A program made the position numbers and the translations under genes. A DNA stretch of 64,000 bases, taken from contig CAMZMU010000107.1 of the NCBI GenBank assembly GCA_947311845.1, forward strand, positions 23,789,326-23,853,325. The letters run 5' to 3'. Source of the DNA: Poa pratensis. Taxonomy: Eukaryota > Streptophyta > Magnoliopsida > Poales > Poaceae. The notes under the pieces are model-generated. The model was given only the letters and a program-made list of their open reading frames with translations, was not told where the DNA came from and did no database searches. Below are positions 47,501 to 58,532 of this stretch, piece after piece. Position 1 is the stretch's first letter; each line of letters opens with the position of its first letter.

Positions 47501-50500
47501 AGAAAGCTAATTTGGAAAGTGAGTATTATCTTTTACTGCCATGTACTACTGATAAGATTAGCCGCAAAGTACCAAAATCGTACATAAAAATTGTGTCTCC
47601 TTTCCACACGATCAGTTCCTATCTCACACCATGTTCCTCTTGTAGATTCTGCTACAGGACCAACTTTGGCACTAGTGTTTTGGTTGTTTGAGTCACTCCC
47701 TGTTTCTTCTCCGGTTATTATGTACCATAGCCTCTTTTATTTTCATTTTTCTGAGTGTTTTCTCTTTCTACACCATCTTAGTAGTTGGTCAAACTTATCC
47801 TAAGCTCTATTTATTTTTCTGTTCAAGCTTGCCTTGACACGTAGTTTACTTTCATGACAGATAAAGTGGTTATATGTTGTCGGCTAGTTCTTTCCTTTTC
47901 AACTCTGTTTTTGTTAATGTTTCCTTTTACGCCTCCCTCCCAAGTGGGACGTATCAGCCAACCTAAGTTTGAGATACAAGAAGGTAAATTATTTTTTAGT
48001 TTTGGAAGCGGCTTCATATGAAGCATAGTTACTTTTAGGCCAATTTGTTACGATAAAGTGGCTGGCAAACAATTTGTTAGACTTTACAATTACACATTGT
48101 TATTGTAATTGACTTTAACCTCAAATATGGGATCATACTACATAAAAATTAACACATTTGGAGATACTTACATACTTTCTTCTTGTTTCAGTCACGTGTA
48201 CTACATGAGTGGAGATGCGTGGAAGGAGGGAGGCATCGATGCAACTGGTATTGTATAATGTCTATTGTTACTTGTGCTTATTTGAAGTTAAGCTAGAGTT
48301 CACTGTGCAATTTGTGAGAGCGTTGCTGACTTGAGTATATGGAACATGTTAAATAATAAGATATTATTAGAATTGTGAACCCCTAATATTATCTCATGCC
48401 ATTTTACCATTTCTTTCTGTTGTGGTCCTCCCTCATAACTTACAGTGTTCCATTGGGATTCTGTTTTCATCTAGTAATGAAAATGATATTTCTTTACTGA
48501 GGGACATGGAGAGAGGATTAATAACGCCCCTCTTAGAAATTCAAGCCATAGTGAAATAATTGCAGATAGGATGTAGGCAGGGAATAGCATAACTGAGTGT
48601 ATGCATGCACAAATTCAATCATGTAACATCAGCTCTTGCTTGTGTTACCCTCTTAGAATAACATCAAGTCATGTTCCTGTGCCTTTTCAGAATTCCTTTG
48701 TTGCCCAATGCAGGTGCTTTAATGGTTTTGACATTGAAAGTCATTTCATGCGCAATGAATTACAGTGATGGTCTCTTGAAGGAAGAAGAGGGTCTACGTG
48801 ATGCTCAGAAAAAGTATCGTTTGACTAAGTTTCCTTCTCTAGTTGAATATTTTGGTTACTGCCTCTGTTGTGGCAGCCACTTTGCTGGACCAGTATATGA
48901 GATGAAAGATTATCTTGAATGGACTGAAAGGAAAGGAGTAAGTAGTCTTCGTCTACTTTTGGTAGGTTATGCAATTTTTTCCCCTTCCTAATTTTGTAAG
49001 TTCTTCAACAGGTATGGGCCAGCTCAACTCCGTCACCATTGTTACCTACTTTGCGTGCTCTAGTTCAGGCTGGAGTATGCATGGGGTTATATTTGTATCT
49101 GTCACCTATGTTTCCACTTTCACGATTTAGTGAACCCCTATATTATGAATGGGGTTTCTGGCACCGGCTCTTCTTTCAATACATGTCAGGATTTACTGCT
49201 CGTTGGAAATACTACTTTATATGGTCAGTTTCAGAAGCTGCAATAATTATATCTGGTCTGGGTTTCACGGGTTGGTCAGATTCTTCTCCCCCAACAGCCA
49301 AATGGGATCGTGCTAAAAATGTTGATATTCTAGGAGTCGAACTAGCTGGAAGTGCAGCTCAATTGCCACTTAACTGGAATATTCAAGTTAGCACATGGCT
49401 ACGATACTGTAAGTTTTGTATCTTGATATTCCAGTACCATTATTATTGTTAACTTGCTTTGTTCGATGATATAATGCTTTTTCATCAAAGAATAGCAGTG
49501 CTTCTATGTTTCATTTATTGCGCAGATCTTAACAGGGGTATGCAAAGTAATATATTGTGTAATAGAAAAAATCAAATCTTTCTGTTCTCTTTATAAACTA
49601 GAAAGTGCATCTGTAAAGCGTTTTGAGGGCCCTTTATGCAACTACACAAAATATTATGTTGCATACCACTGTTAAGATCTGCACAATATAGGGAACATAG
49701 AAGCAATGCTCCTCTCTGTAATAAAGTACTTACATTTCCCATCAAGTTCAGCATTTTTGTATGTATCTGTAGTTTTATATATATGCTGTTTTCCTGTTGA
49801 TTTTGAGGGTTTGTAAATTCATCGTGTTGGTCCCTGATGATTGTTTAGAACCTTAAGGTCGCCAGTGTGAATGGGAGAAGCATGCATGCCTGTAAATGTT
49901 GATCACTAGCTGATTTCAAAATTATGTACATGTACATTCGGCACTCATGTATTAGTATCATGTCTTCAAAATTGACTTCTTTGAGAAATGATTATCTGAA
50001 ATTTACCTTTGTGCTAAGTATGGTATGCACTAAGCAGTTTGTTTTCATGCAAATGCCATAATTGATGTGATGCACGTTGCTTAATACCTATAGAACGTAT
50101 TGAATGCCACAGTTATCAATTGCATGAGATTAACTTTGACTTCCATGGCTCCACTATTATTTCAGATGTGTATGAGAGGTTAATTCAGAAAGGAAGGAAG
50201 CCTGGTTTCCTTCAATTACTGGGTACACAGACAGTTAGTGCTATTTGGCATGTGAGTTGTATTTCTCCCCTCCACCTTCTGTGTCCTCAGTTCATGTTCA
50301 CTGTATATCGAACTTTTCATGTAGCAGAGCATCCTGAAGTTTGTTTGACAAACAGTTGCTAAATAAAACAAGAAGGCTATAGTGGGAGTTTAGAGCTGTT
50401 ACTGTCCTGGTAGTTGAACCTTAATTACCTGCCTTTCAAAGTAGAGGCAGTATGCGACATTCTTTACCCATGATAATAACTATTTTGACTTGTGACATAT

Positions 50501-51586
50501 TAATATTTTTTGTTGTCTCGGCAAGCTGTTGTCGCCTGATGAACTGATGATTGATACTTTGCCAATGTCATATCACATGGATTTGTCCATCAGTCTGATT
50601 TTTTTTAATGTTCTACAGGGACTGTATCCAGGATATATGATATTCTTTGTTCAGTCGGCATTGATGATAAATGGTTCAAAAGGTAGCTCTCCCTCCCTTC
50701 CATGAAATTTCTGAGATTGTACTTGATATCTCTCAAAGAGATTGTACTTGATTGAAAGCTGCATCAGCTTGTAAACTGCAATCTGATTTGGCCTCCTCTT
50801 TCGATACAGTTATATACAGATGGCAACAAGCTGTGAGCAATCCAGTCCTCCACACTATCCTGGCTTTACTAAACTGTGCATACACCATGATGGTGCTTAA
50901 CTACTCATGCATTGGCTTCCAGGTTAGTTTCATGCCTCTGAATCTGGCATTCTGGCTATACCTTACCCTGTAGGAAACTTAAGACATAATCTTATCAGAT
51001 TTCTTGTCTGAGTGAATTGCATAATACGTGCACCTAAATTTCTCCCATTGTGTTGTTGGTTCTTGCGTTTGATGATTATCGTCATGTATGGTTTTGCGGT
51101 CATTCAGGTTCCACTTAATCAAAATAGTATCAATAAAACAATAGTCAATCCAGGTTGCTTTGCAAACTTAGTTTAGACAACTTAGGTCCAAAGTGCTTTA
51201 GTTTCTTCGCAAAGTTACCTTCTGGACCATGATGTGACCATCAGCATACTGGGGAACTTGTCCCCATTAAGCACACTATAGGTACTAGGGTATTACTAGT
51301 AGCATTACTGTTTTGTAGAGAAAGAATGGCGTGTCTTAAATTCCTTTCTTTCCTTTAGTGTCTCCACAGTAGCTGGACTTACCAGTAATCTTCCACATGA
51401 AACAGACGGGTTTTTACTATATCGTATGCTTTTGTTCTACTCCAGGTACTGAGCTTCCAGGAGACCTTAGCATCCTACAAGAGTGTATACTATGTCGGCA
51501 CGATTGTTCCTATTCTATGCGTGTTGCTGGGCTATGTTATCAAGCCAGCGAGACGTTCGAAGCCGAAGGCTCGCAAGGCAGAATAA
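44587..51586 (+). CDS. LPCAT1: Lysophospholipid acyltransferase (MBOAT family, LPCAT)
   Basis: An ER membrane enzyme that re-acylates lysophosphatidylcholine and related lysolipids with acyl-CoA (Lands cycle), important for acyl editing of membrane and seed lipids. Eight exons with GT-AG borders: 44587-44888, 48192-48247, 48714-48937, 49012-49408, 50166-50251, 50619-50682, 50810-50922, 51446-51586. They join in frame to 460 codons plus TAA, the usual family length of about 460. Landmarks: multiple hydrophobic membrane segments; YFGYCLCCGSHFAGP; GFTARWKYYFIWS; WDRAKNVDILGVEL; the MBOAT Asn region NWNIQVSTWLR (about 315-325); and the catalytic His of WHG (His355), whose codon ends exon 5. The C terminus is Lys/Arg-rich. 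The first ATG (MGLEMEPMAAAIGV) was chosen; Met5 or Met8 could also serve. All key motifs are intact. Confidence 0.95.
44889..48191 (+). other. Intron 1 of the LPCAT gene (3.3 kb)
   Basis: A long first intron starting GTGAAA and ending TTTCAG. It holds no recognised exon. An imperfect duplication near 46580-46800 (TTCCRTTCTTATC...GT..TGCCTCC/GTGCGTCC, CCTCTTRTAC.TTTT) is the only structure seen. Confidence 0.7.
49494..49710. repeat. Inverted repeat in LPCAT intron 4
   Basis: The left arm (GCTTCTATGTTTC, GCGCAGATCTTAACAG, GGTATGCAAAGTAATAT) pairs with the right arm (ATATTATGTTGCATACC, CTGTTAAGATCTGCAC, GGGAACATAGAAGC). Arms are about 65 bp with few mismatches, separated by about 80 bp. It may be a MITE or a hairpin-forming transcript segment. 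Confidence 0.8.
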
Positions 51587-52445
51587 GGACAAGGTGAATT
51601 GATCATACATAGAGGAAATACGAAGCTTCATTGATGATTATGACAAGCTAGTATCCAGTTTACTCCGTCTTTGTCAAACAATATGAACTTTAGGAAAAGG
51701 ATGATGTGGTGGCTCCAACTCCCACTATGGGGCTCCACTGTAACTGACCAGTCATTACAAACGTGCCATTTCTGTTGGGTATATCTTCCATTTGTTTTAC
51801 CACATGCACCACATGATTTTGGTCGAAAGCTGTTTGTAATTTATTTATTATATATTGTGTGAATCTTAAGCCTTTTTAGTTCTTTTCTACTTGGTTATGT
51901 TCAAGATGCTCTATTCTTTGTTCATAGTTCATACTCATCTTGTCAGTTGATAACAGCTGAGCTCCTAGAAGAAAACATTCGTGTGTTGACTGTTGACCAC
52001 CACCAGGCATCACTTACTTTGAATACAACTTCGGTGCGATCGTAGCTGAACTTCGAGACGACAGATCTTGGTCATAGATAACTTCGGTCATATAAATGGT
52101 GCTATAGAGGTGTGCATCTATGGGTGGTTCGGTCCAACCCCGACCTGATTGATATGCGGTAGTTCTGGTGCTGTTGGCTTTGTGTTTGTCCAATTGTGCC
52201 TCAGCATACGCTGGGCCATGGCTCATATTGGTGCTCTGCTCTGACGCGACCACTATGAAGGGCACCGTAGTGTTGCTACAGCGCTATGCAGGAAAAAGGC
52301 CAGTGATTCGACGTAATGTGGCGTTGATCAGGTCGTGACCATGACCGTTGGCTGCCCTGGCCTGCTCTGGTTCCTGTTGCAATCATCCTGATTCCGCTTT
52401 TGTTCGGTTGCACTGGGCATCTGGAACGACCCACGCCATGCTTCG
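51587..52445 (+). other. LPCAT 3' UTR and downstream flank
   Basis: The first about 300 bp are presumed 3' UTR. The rest is unremarkable up to the copia-like LTR. No second gene is seen. Confidence 0.45.
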
Positions 52446-53480
52446 TGTAGAAATATGAGGTTGGCGTGATGTGTCGTATGTATTACTGAGCATAATGTGC
52501 GAGTATATATAGACAGTACATGGTCATTTTGTCGTACAAGTAAGTTACCACTGCATGGAAACAGATCATATATCTATCCTAAACTATCGTAACAATTGTA
52601 TGCTTATATTCTAACACCCCCCACAATCACAGCGGTAGCGGAACGTCGCGGACTGGAGGTGGTGATCCGCTCCATGGGAGGTGGCGCGGTGAGAGCCAAG
52701 GACGTCGCTGCACAGGGACGGCGAAGATGACCGCGTACATCGATGCTATGGCCCAAGGGCCACCCCCCCCACAATCGCAGCGGTAGCGGAACGTCGCGGA
52801 CTGGAGGTGGTGACCCGCTCCATGGGAGGTGGCGCGGTGAGAGCCAAGGACGTCGCTGCACAGGGACGGCGAAGATGACCGCGTACATCGATGCTATGGC
52901 CCAAGGGCGGCATAGCTGCAGAGGGTGAAGCGGCTAGAGGCCGCCGGCAGCGTACACGCCTACGAAGACGCGTTGGCAGCCCGTAGCGAGGACCATGGAC
53001 GGCGGCGCTGCGGCCCGAAGGGACGACGCGGCGGCAGTCCGATGCTCGATCGGTGGTAGGCGCACGTGCTACATGATATGAAGAGCGGCGAAGACGACCC
53101 GACGGGACGGTGGCGACAACCGTGGGGGGGCGTGGCAGCCCGCAGAGAGGTCGCAGCAGGCGAGGAGATAGGAGACCGTTGACGCCCTTATCGGAGTAGC
53201 GACGCGCGAGAACAACGGGCGGTGGGCGATGAAATCCAATTTATGATCGGCGAAGAAAAAAGAAAACGTCGGTCGAGCGACCGGCGGAGAGAAAAGCCGA
53301 TCTATAGATCGGAAAAAAGACTTCAGGGCAGCCGATAAACCGATGGGCAAACAAATCCTACCTACGGGTTGCGAAGATCATGCAGATTGACCTCCATAGG
53401 GACGATGCGGTGCGGAAGCTTGTTTAGATGATAGGCTTAGAAGGTAGATGGCGTAACGTGTTGGATAGTATTATTTAGCC
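52446..53480 (-). mobile_element. Internally deleted, minus-strand copia-like remnant
   Basis: On the minus strand an LTR-like segment (52446-52616, 171 bp) starts TGTTAGAATATAAGC and ends ATATTTCTACA, with TATATATA inside. It is preceded by the polypurine run GTGGGGGG. The interior (52617-53460) is GC-rich leader-like sequence that starts, on the minus strand, after ...TATCCAACA and a CGTTACGCCATC word resembling a decayed primer site. There are no gag or pol domains. The far LTR is reduced to a few bases, so this is a truncated non-autonomous copy. Confidence 0.5.
52619..52914 (-). repeat. 148-bp tandem duplication in the copia-like remnant
   Basis: CACAATCRCAGCGGTAGCGG through GGCCCAAGGG occurs twice, 148 bp apart (52622 and 52770), with about two differences. 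Confidence 0.88.
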
Positions 53481-53652
53481 GAGGGCCGGATCTAGAATTC
53501 GACCAAAGCCAGGGCCAACATTGTATTATGTGTTGTAATTAGGCTAAATCATAGACGTGTCTTCTCTTTCCTGAAAAATACGTGGATCTAAGTTTCTTTG
53601 CAAAAAAAAAACAGCACAAAGTTTGCTGAACATGGATGGAGTTAGGTGCTTT

Positions 53653-53967
53653 TTTTTTTTTGAGAACACAGTACAACACAGACGCTCACAAATACGCACA
53701 TACACTCACCCCTATGAACGCACGCACGCACACCCTACCCCTATGAGCACCTCTGAAGGACTGAGCCGGCAGCTCTTGAGGTTGACGAAGTCACCACAGG
53801 CGCCTCGCTGTTGACGGGCACGTCACCTACCACTGAAAGAATAGCGCCGGATAATCCTGGAATAAATCCAGGTAAATGCAAACGCCCATGCCAAGTCTAG
53901 GACTTGAACCTGGATGGGCTGGTTCCACCACAGGGAACCCAACCATCAGAGCCAAGCTCCGTTTGCA
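53653..53967 (-). mobile_element. tRNA-derived SINE with target duplication
   Basis: On the minus strand an A-box-like TGGCTCTGATGGTTGG and a B box GGTTCAAGTCC lie about 40 bp apart near the 5' end. The body follows, and an A tail (T run on the plus strand to about 53661) closes it. The 14-bp duplication GAGTTAGGTGCTTT flanks the element at 53639-53652 and 53968-53981. A CGCACGCACG simple repeat lies inside. The length of about 315 bp and the structure fit a Pol III-derived SINE. Confidence 0.85.
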
Positions 53968-53981
53968 GAGTTAGGTGCTTT

Positions 53982-55731
53982 GGTCGCGCTGCCGTTACGT
54001 TATCCCCATGATTTTCAAAGTCTGCGTCCCCGGTGAGCGGTGGAAAACTAGCATTGCTGTCAGATACTCGGTTGGGCTTTGCGCCAACGCGCCGTGCCGC
54101 ACGCACTCCGATCTGTACTCTTCCACCCGGCGACCGGCCGGGCCACCCGTTGAAGCGTGGTGTGCGCTTGGCAAGCAGTACTACCAGCGACCGGTGCGCG
54201 GCTCGATCGGCGGCACCCATGCGCCGGTGACCTTGAGTGGAGACTACCGACTGCCGCAGAGCACAGTTTCATCATACTATAGTATAATCACTCAATCGAC
54301 TGACATGGTTTGAACTTTGACGGGCTGATGCGGGTATATGGTCGCGTCGCGTGTTACGATAGGAGCCGCTGCCGATTTGCCATCGGTCGTCAGTCAGTTC
54401 ACTGTGGCGGCGTGAGTGCGGCGTGGAGAGGAACGCTGTCGACGCCATGCATGCAGGGAGTAGCAGCTTTGCAGTGCACACAGAGAGCGAGCGGAGGAGA
54501 GCGCGCGGCGGAGAGCGCGCGGCGGAGAGCGCGAGAGGTGCTCCGCGCGCGTCCGGCACCACCGCGTCTGAGTCGTCTGAGCCTGAGCGTCGGCACCACC
54601 GCGTGCTCCCCCCACAAACGCAGCAGCATGCATGGCCGGAAAACTGATTCAGGGGAGGTGCATGCCCGCACGACGCTGTGCAACACAGCACCACCCATCT
54701 AGTTCGTCAGGTGGCGTCGACGACTGCTGTTCGAGACGGAGGATTCGCCAGCTTTTGCGGCGTATGCGTTGCACTTGCGCTGATCACTCGATCAAGAGGG
54801 ACCCCGCCGCCACCAGTCTTCTGCACTGGCCATCCGCGCGCGTCAGTGGATGCGCCTCCTCGCCTCGCCTGTTTCGGTCTCGGAGGAGTTCAAAGTGTTT
54901 GTCATGCCTTTCAAATGCGTGTAATAATCTAGCTAGCTAGCTGCTGTTCAGTACAGTACTGCTTGGTTTCATCAGAAAAACAAATGCCTCCGCGCTTTAA
55001 TTTCGACGCCCTGATGAATGCATGCACCAGAGTACAATCAGACTAGAGTTATTCCAATAGCAATATCATATCCTTATATGTATTGGCGGACCTAGAAACT
55101 TCCGGAAGCGTGCGCAAACATGCCTATGTCACCATTTTTTCATACGAGATCATCGTACAAAGTCAGAAACTGAAAACATAAGGCATCGCCCGCCGGCAAG
55201 CTTGGGCGGCTGACCGGGCTGAAGGGACGCTGGATCCACCTCAGTTGTTGCATGCATGCTACTAGTATTATCGTCTTACGTAATGGTTCCAATTATAATT
55301 TTTGACGACGGCATGCAAACCAAGAAACCTCACCTAATCATAATTTTGGAGATAAAAGAAAACCTCAATTCTCCCGAGGTCCATCGCGGCTCCCGTATTG
55401 CCGCGTGGACGAAAAAAAGTGAGCACGCCGGCGAAAAGAGCAACTTGCTTAACCAAATTAAATGGAAATCAAACTTTGCATGGCCGTCCGCTGTTGGCTT
55501 TATTCGACCAACGGCCATAACCAACTTCAGATAGCGAAAACGAAATGCATGGACAGGTCAACGTAAAACATAGTCAAAAAGGAGCCGTCGGTCGCCGACT
55601 AATAAGTTAATTATCGTGATGCATTTCAGCATTTGAATTGAACGTATCATCACTTTTTTTTTTGAGGGAAAAGGTATCGTCACATGACGTAATTATTACT
55701 CTCTCCGGTCCGGGAGTCACAACGGTACTAA
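53982..55731. other. Intergenic with a GC-rich patch
   Basis: From 54060 to 54900 the sequence is GC-rich with overlapping frames on both strands but no domain. GAGAGCGCGCGGCG is repeated about three times near 54484-54532. The rest is ordinary. No gene is supported. Confidence 0.35.
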
Positions 55732-56050
55732 GGGCATGGTGACGTCAGCCTTTTCTTAGAGTTGATAAGTAAGATATTAGTCTAGTTGGAGGAGAAAGAA
55801 TGAAGCAAAAGTAGGTTGCTTTCCCTTAGCTAAGAGATAATCTCTTACGAAATAAGAGAAAGCTATTTTCTTCATTGTAGCGTATGTCTTTCCTTAGCAA
55901 CACAATTTTTCACTAAAACGTAATTAATTCTCATTAATTATTAGGGATGACAATAATAGATAATGCATTGTATAACTTATATCTTTTGCATTCTCTAAAT
56001 GATGTGGATGACTAAGAGAAGGCAAACCTTTTCTACCATTGTACATGCCC
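55732..56050. mobile_element. Tourist-type MITE (PIF/Harbinger)
   Basis: Inverted ends GGGCATG...CATGCCC, TAA target duplications at 55729-55731 and 56051-56053, 319 bp, AT-rich interior without an ORF. Confidence 0.85.
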
Positions 56051-56053
56051 TAA

Positions 56054-56989
56054 GATGGATGACTACTGGCTACCAGCGATTTCATCGTCCGATTTGTTAA
56101 TTAGCCATTAAAAAGGGCATGCCAAACGGACATGGAGGCCCACCTGCATGCGCACACCTCTCCCATCGCATGGAAAAAAATTCTATACGACACAAGCTCG
56201 TATGACCCAGCCTGTGGACCATATCCAGCAACCTACACGTGGACATTAATTAGAGTGAAGTGGGCCATAGATGGAGAAAAACCTTACTCTCCCGTGATAT
56301 TCTTACTGTTTCGATAAAACTTACTTCTCCAATGAGAGAAAAACTTGTTGTTAGCTGCATCATATTTTCTACTTAGGGGTTCCCAACAGTTACATCATGG
56401 CCTCCCTAAACGCTTTCTCTTCATCAAGATTGAGCGGATCTCTATAAGGGACAAGATGGTTTTGCTCTACCATCTTTCGAAATGCGCATATGTAAACGGG
56501 TTCGTTTTTAATATAGCCGCAAAATCGGATGGTGAATATTGCCTACAGACATCGGATTTTTGAATTGTTGGAATATTAAGCAACTTCTATATAAGTTTAA
56601 TTAGCGAAAGCAACGTCACATGTGCAATAGTAACTATAACCACATAAAACAAACTAGCCATATCTAGAAGATCTACATAGGTCAAATACTAGTGAAAACA
56701 GAGAGATAAATAACACATATATGTGTTGATCGGGAAGGTCCCCACCATAGCGTTTTTGCTGTCGGCCATGGCGGTGACGAGGAAGCAGACGAACAGCCGA
56801 CGAAGATGTAGTCGAACGGAAGCGAGCAGTCGCGCTAAGACGCACCCATACAATCTTATATGTTCTCTAGAGGAGATATGCCCTAGAGCCAATAATATTT
56901 ATTTATATATGTTTCATAATTAATGTTTATATTTATATGCTAAAACTTTGTGGTTTCTGAATATAGATTGAGAAGACATCCTGACGTGG
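56054..56989. other. Intergenic with copia LTR-like scraps
   Basis: At about 56872-56985 GATATGCCCTAGAGCCAATAAT resembles the start of BARE1/Angela-type copia LTRs. On the minus strand 56690-56830 shows a short frame starting MADSKNAMVG after leader-like sequence, possibly the start of a copia gag. Both are fragments and low confidence. Confidence 0.35.
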
Positions 56990-57980
56990 TGTCGGACACG
57001 GCATATGCCACGGGGTGGCTAAGATATGTGTAGGAGCAGCGTACTGCAGCGCGGGCACCCGCAGGGATTGCGCCGGAGCGCTAAGACGCGAAGTACCCAG
57101 GTTCGGAGCCCTCACGACGGAGGTAACACTCCTACTCCTGCATGATCTCTCTAATATCGGTGGACAAAGTACAGGATTGCTCCTTGAGCTGTTCGCAAAG
57201 CTCTCCATGGCTCTGGTTCTCTCTAACTTGCTCTCGGGGTGGGGAAGAGGAAACTAAGTTCGGACCTCCTCTACTCGGGCATCCAGACAGCCTTATATAG
57301 GCCTGGCTGTCTGGCTTACAGGCGGGGCCGGTTGCCGTACCAGCCGGCCGACATGGTCTACATGAGTTCTCAATCATGACGTCGCCGGGGTGCAGTACAG
57401 CGTGCCCGGAAGAGCGGGTACCTCCGTCCTGCTGCGCCCAATGGGGCTTCGTTGACTCCGCGTGGAGTCCCGTCGGTGTCCTCGGCGGCGTAGGAGACGT
57501 CAGTCTAGTCCCCGCTTTAGCCCATGCCTGGGCTACGTGGAGGGCTAGCCGTGATGGCGCCGCCGTCTGCGCGGTACGGCAGACTCTTCTTGTGATGTCC
57601 CGTCGGCGTACTGGGCAGCGGCCTTTGTCTTCTTCTTCCCGTCGTAAGCGATCGGTAGCCGGCCACCCGGCTGCGGGCTACCCGGATCCGGCCACCTCGG
57701 TTGACTTTGGTCGTACAAGGCGGCATCCTTGTCGTCGTCTGGTTGTCTTCGAGAATAGTGATGATGGCGAGCCTGCAGTGCTTCTTTTGCCCATGCCGGC
57801 TTGGAGCGCACGACAAGCTAGGCGGAGGCCGGCTGCCTTGGAGCAGGCGGATTCGGCCGAGCCGGGCAGTCGGAGGCGGCCGAGCGGAAGGTTTGTAGTA
57901 CTTGATTTTGCGTTTGCACGGGATCTTTTGTGGGTCTTTGGGCACCCGGGTTTTATCCCCATGACACTAGCCCCCGAACA
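56990..57980 (-). repeat. Probable 3' LTR of the Tat element
   Basis: About 991 bp with TGT...ACA ends. A minus-strand TATA box (CCTATATAAGG) lies at about 57293-57303 inside a perfect 10-bp inverted repeat. The borders are inferred from terminal motifs because the partner LTR is absent. Confidence 0.55.
57283..57314. promoter_or_regulatory. TATA box framed by a perfect inverted repeat
   Basis: CCAGACAGCC and GGCTGTCTGG (10 bp each) flank the 12-bp loop TTATATAGGCCT, which holds the presumed LTR TATA box on the minus strand. Confidence 0.75.
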
Positions 57981-58318
57981 CATTGGAGCGATGCTGCCGC
58001 CTGCGGTGAGGATGGCTTCTGCGTGTTCATCAAAAGACCTTGTTCGTATACTGATCCGGCTAAGAATGCGAATCGTCGAAAGATCCGTTGGCCGGCTGCT
58101 GGTGATGACGTAGGCGATGACGCTGGCACGTCCCATCCGTCTGCGGGGCGGTCGCCCGGTAGTCGAGACGACGTCTCGACTTCGCCGTGGGATCTTCTGT
58201 GGCGATGGAGTTCGTGCGGGATCTTTTGTGGCGAAACCGTCGCCCACAATCTTGCGGTTACGCGCCACGCGGCGCGATTTCCGGGTGCGGTTACGGTACG
58301 CGGAGCGGCGCCGTCGGG

Positions 58319-58328
58319 CTATAAATAG
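58319..58328 (+). promoter_or_regulatory. TATA box of the antisense ORF
   Basis: CTATAAATAG at 58320 lies about 210 bp before the ATG at 58533 on the plus strand, pointing toward the additional ORF and against retroelement transcription. Confidence 0.7.
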
Positions 58329-58532
58329 GGGGCGAGGGCGACGGTGAGAAGGATTCGCCTCACTTCGCCCCCTCGCCTCCATCTTATCGAGCGCTTCGCT
58401 GCAACCGCCGCGCGTGCCTCTTCTCCTTTCTCTCCGGCGAGGCGGTTCCTTCTTCGCCGCGGGGAAACGGCGGACGCGGCGACCACGGGCCATCGTCAAT
58501 CGACGCCGGCGACAACGAGCGCTCCCTCCGGC

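Noticed and set aside
53890..53960. tRNA gene suggested by the B box GGTTCAAGTCC
   Set aside because: There is no acceptor stem or anticodon arm; the A/B boxes belong to the SINE head.
54272..54702. Overlapping open frames on both strands in a GC-rich patch
   Set aside because: All phases are open because of GERA/ARSP-type repeats (GAGAGCGCGCGGCG); there is no codon or domain signal.
57376..58113. Plus-strand open frame of 245 codons next to the Tat ORF
   Set aside because: It overlaps the inferred LTR and has no family features; high GC explains the absence of stops.
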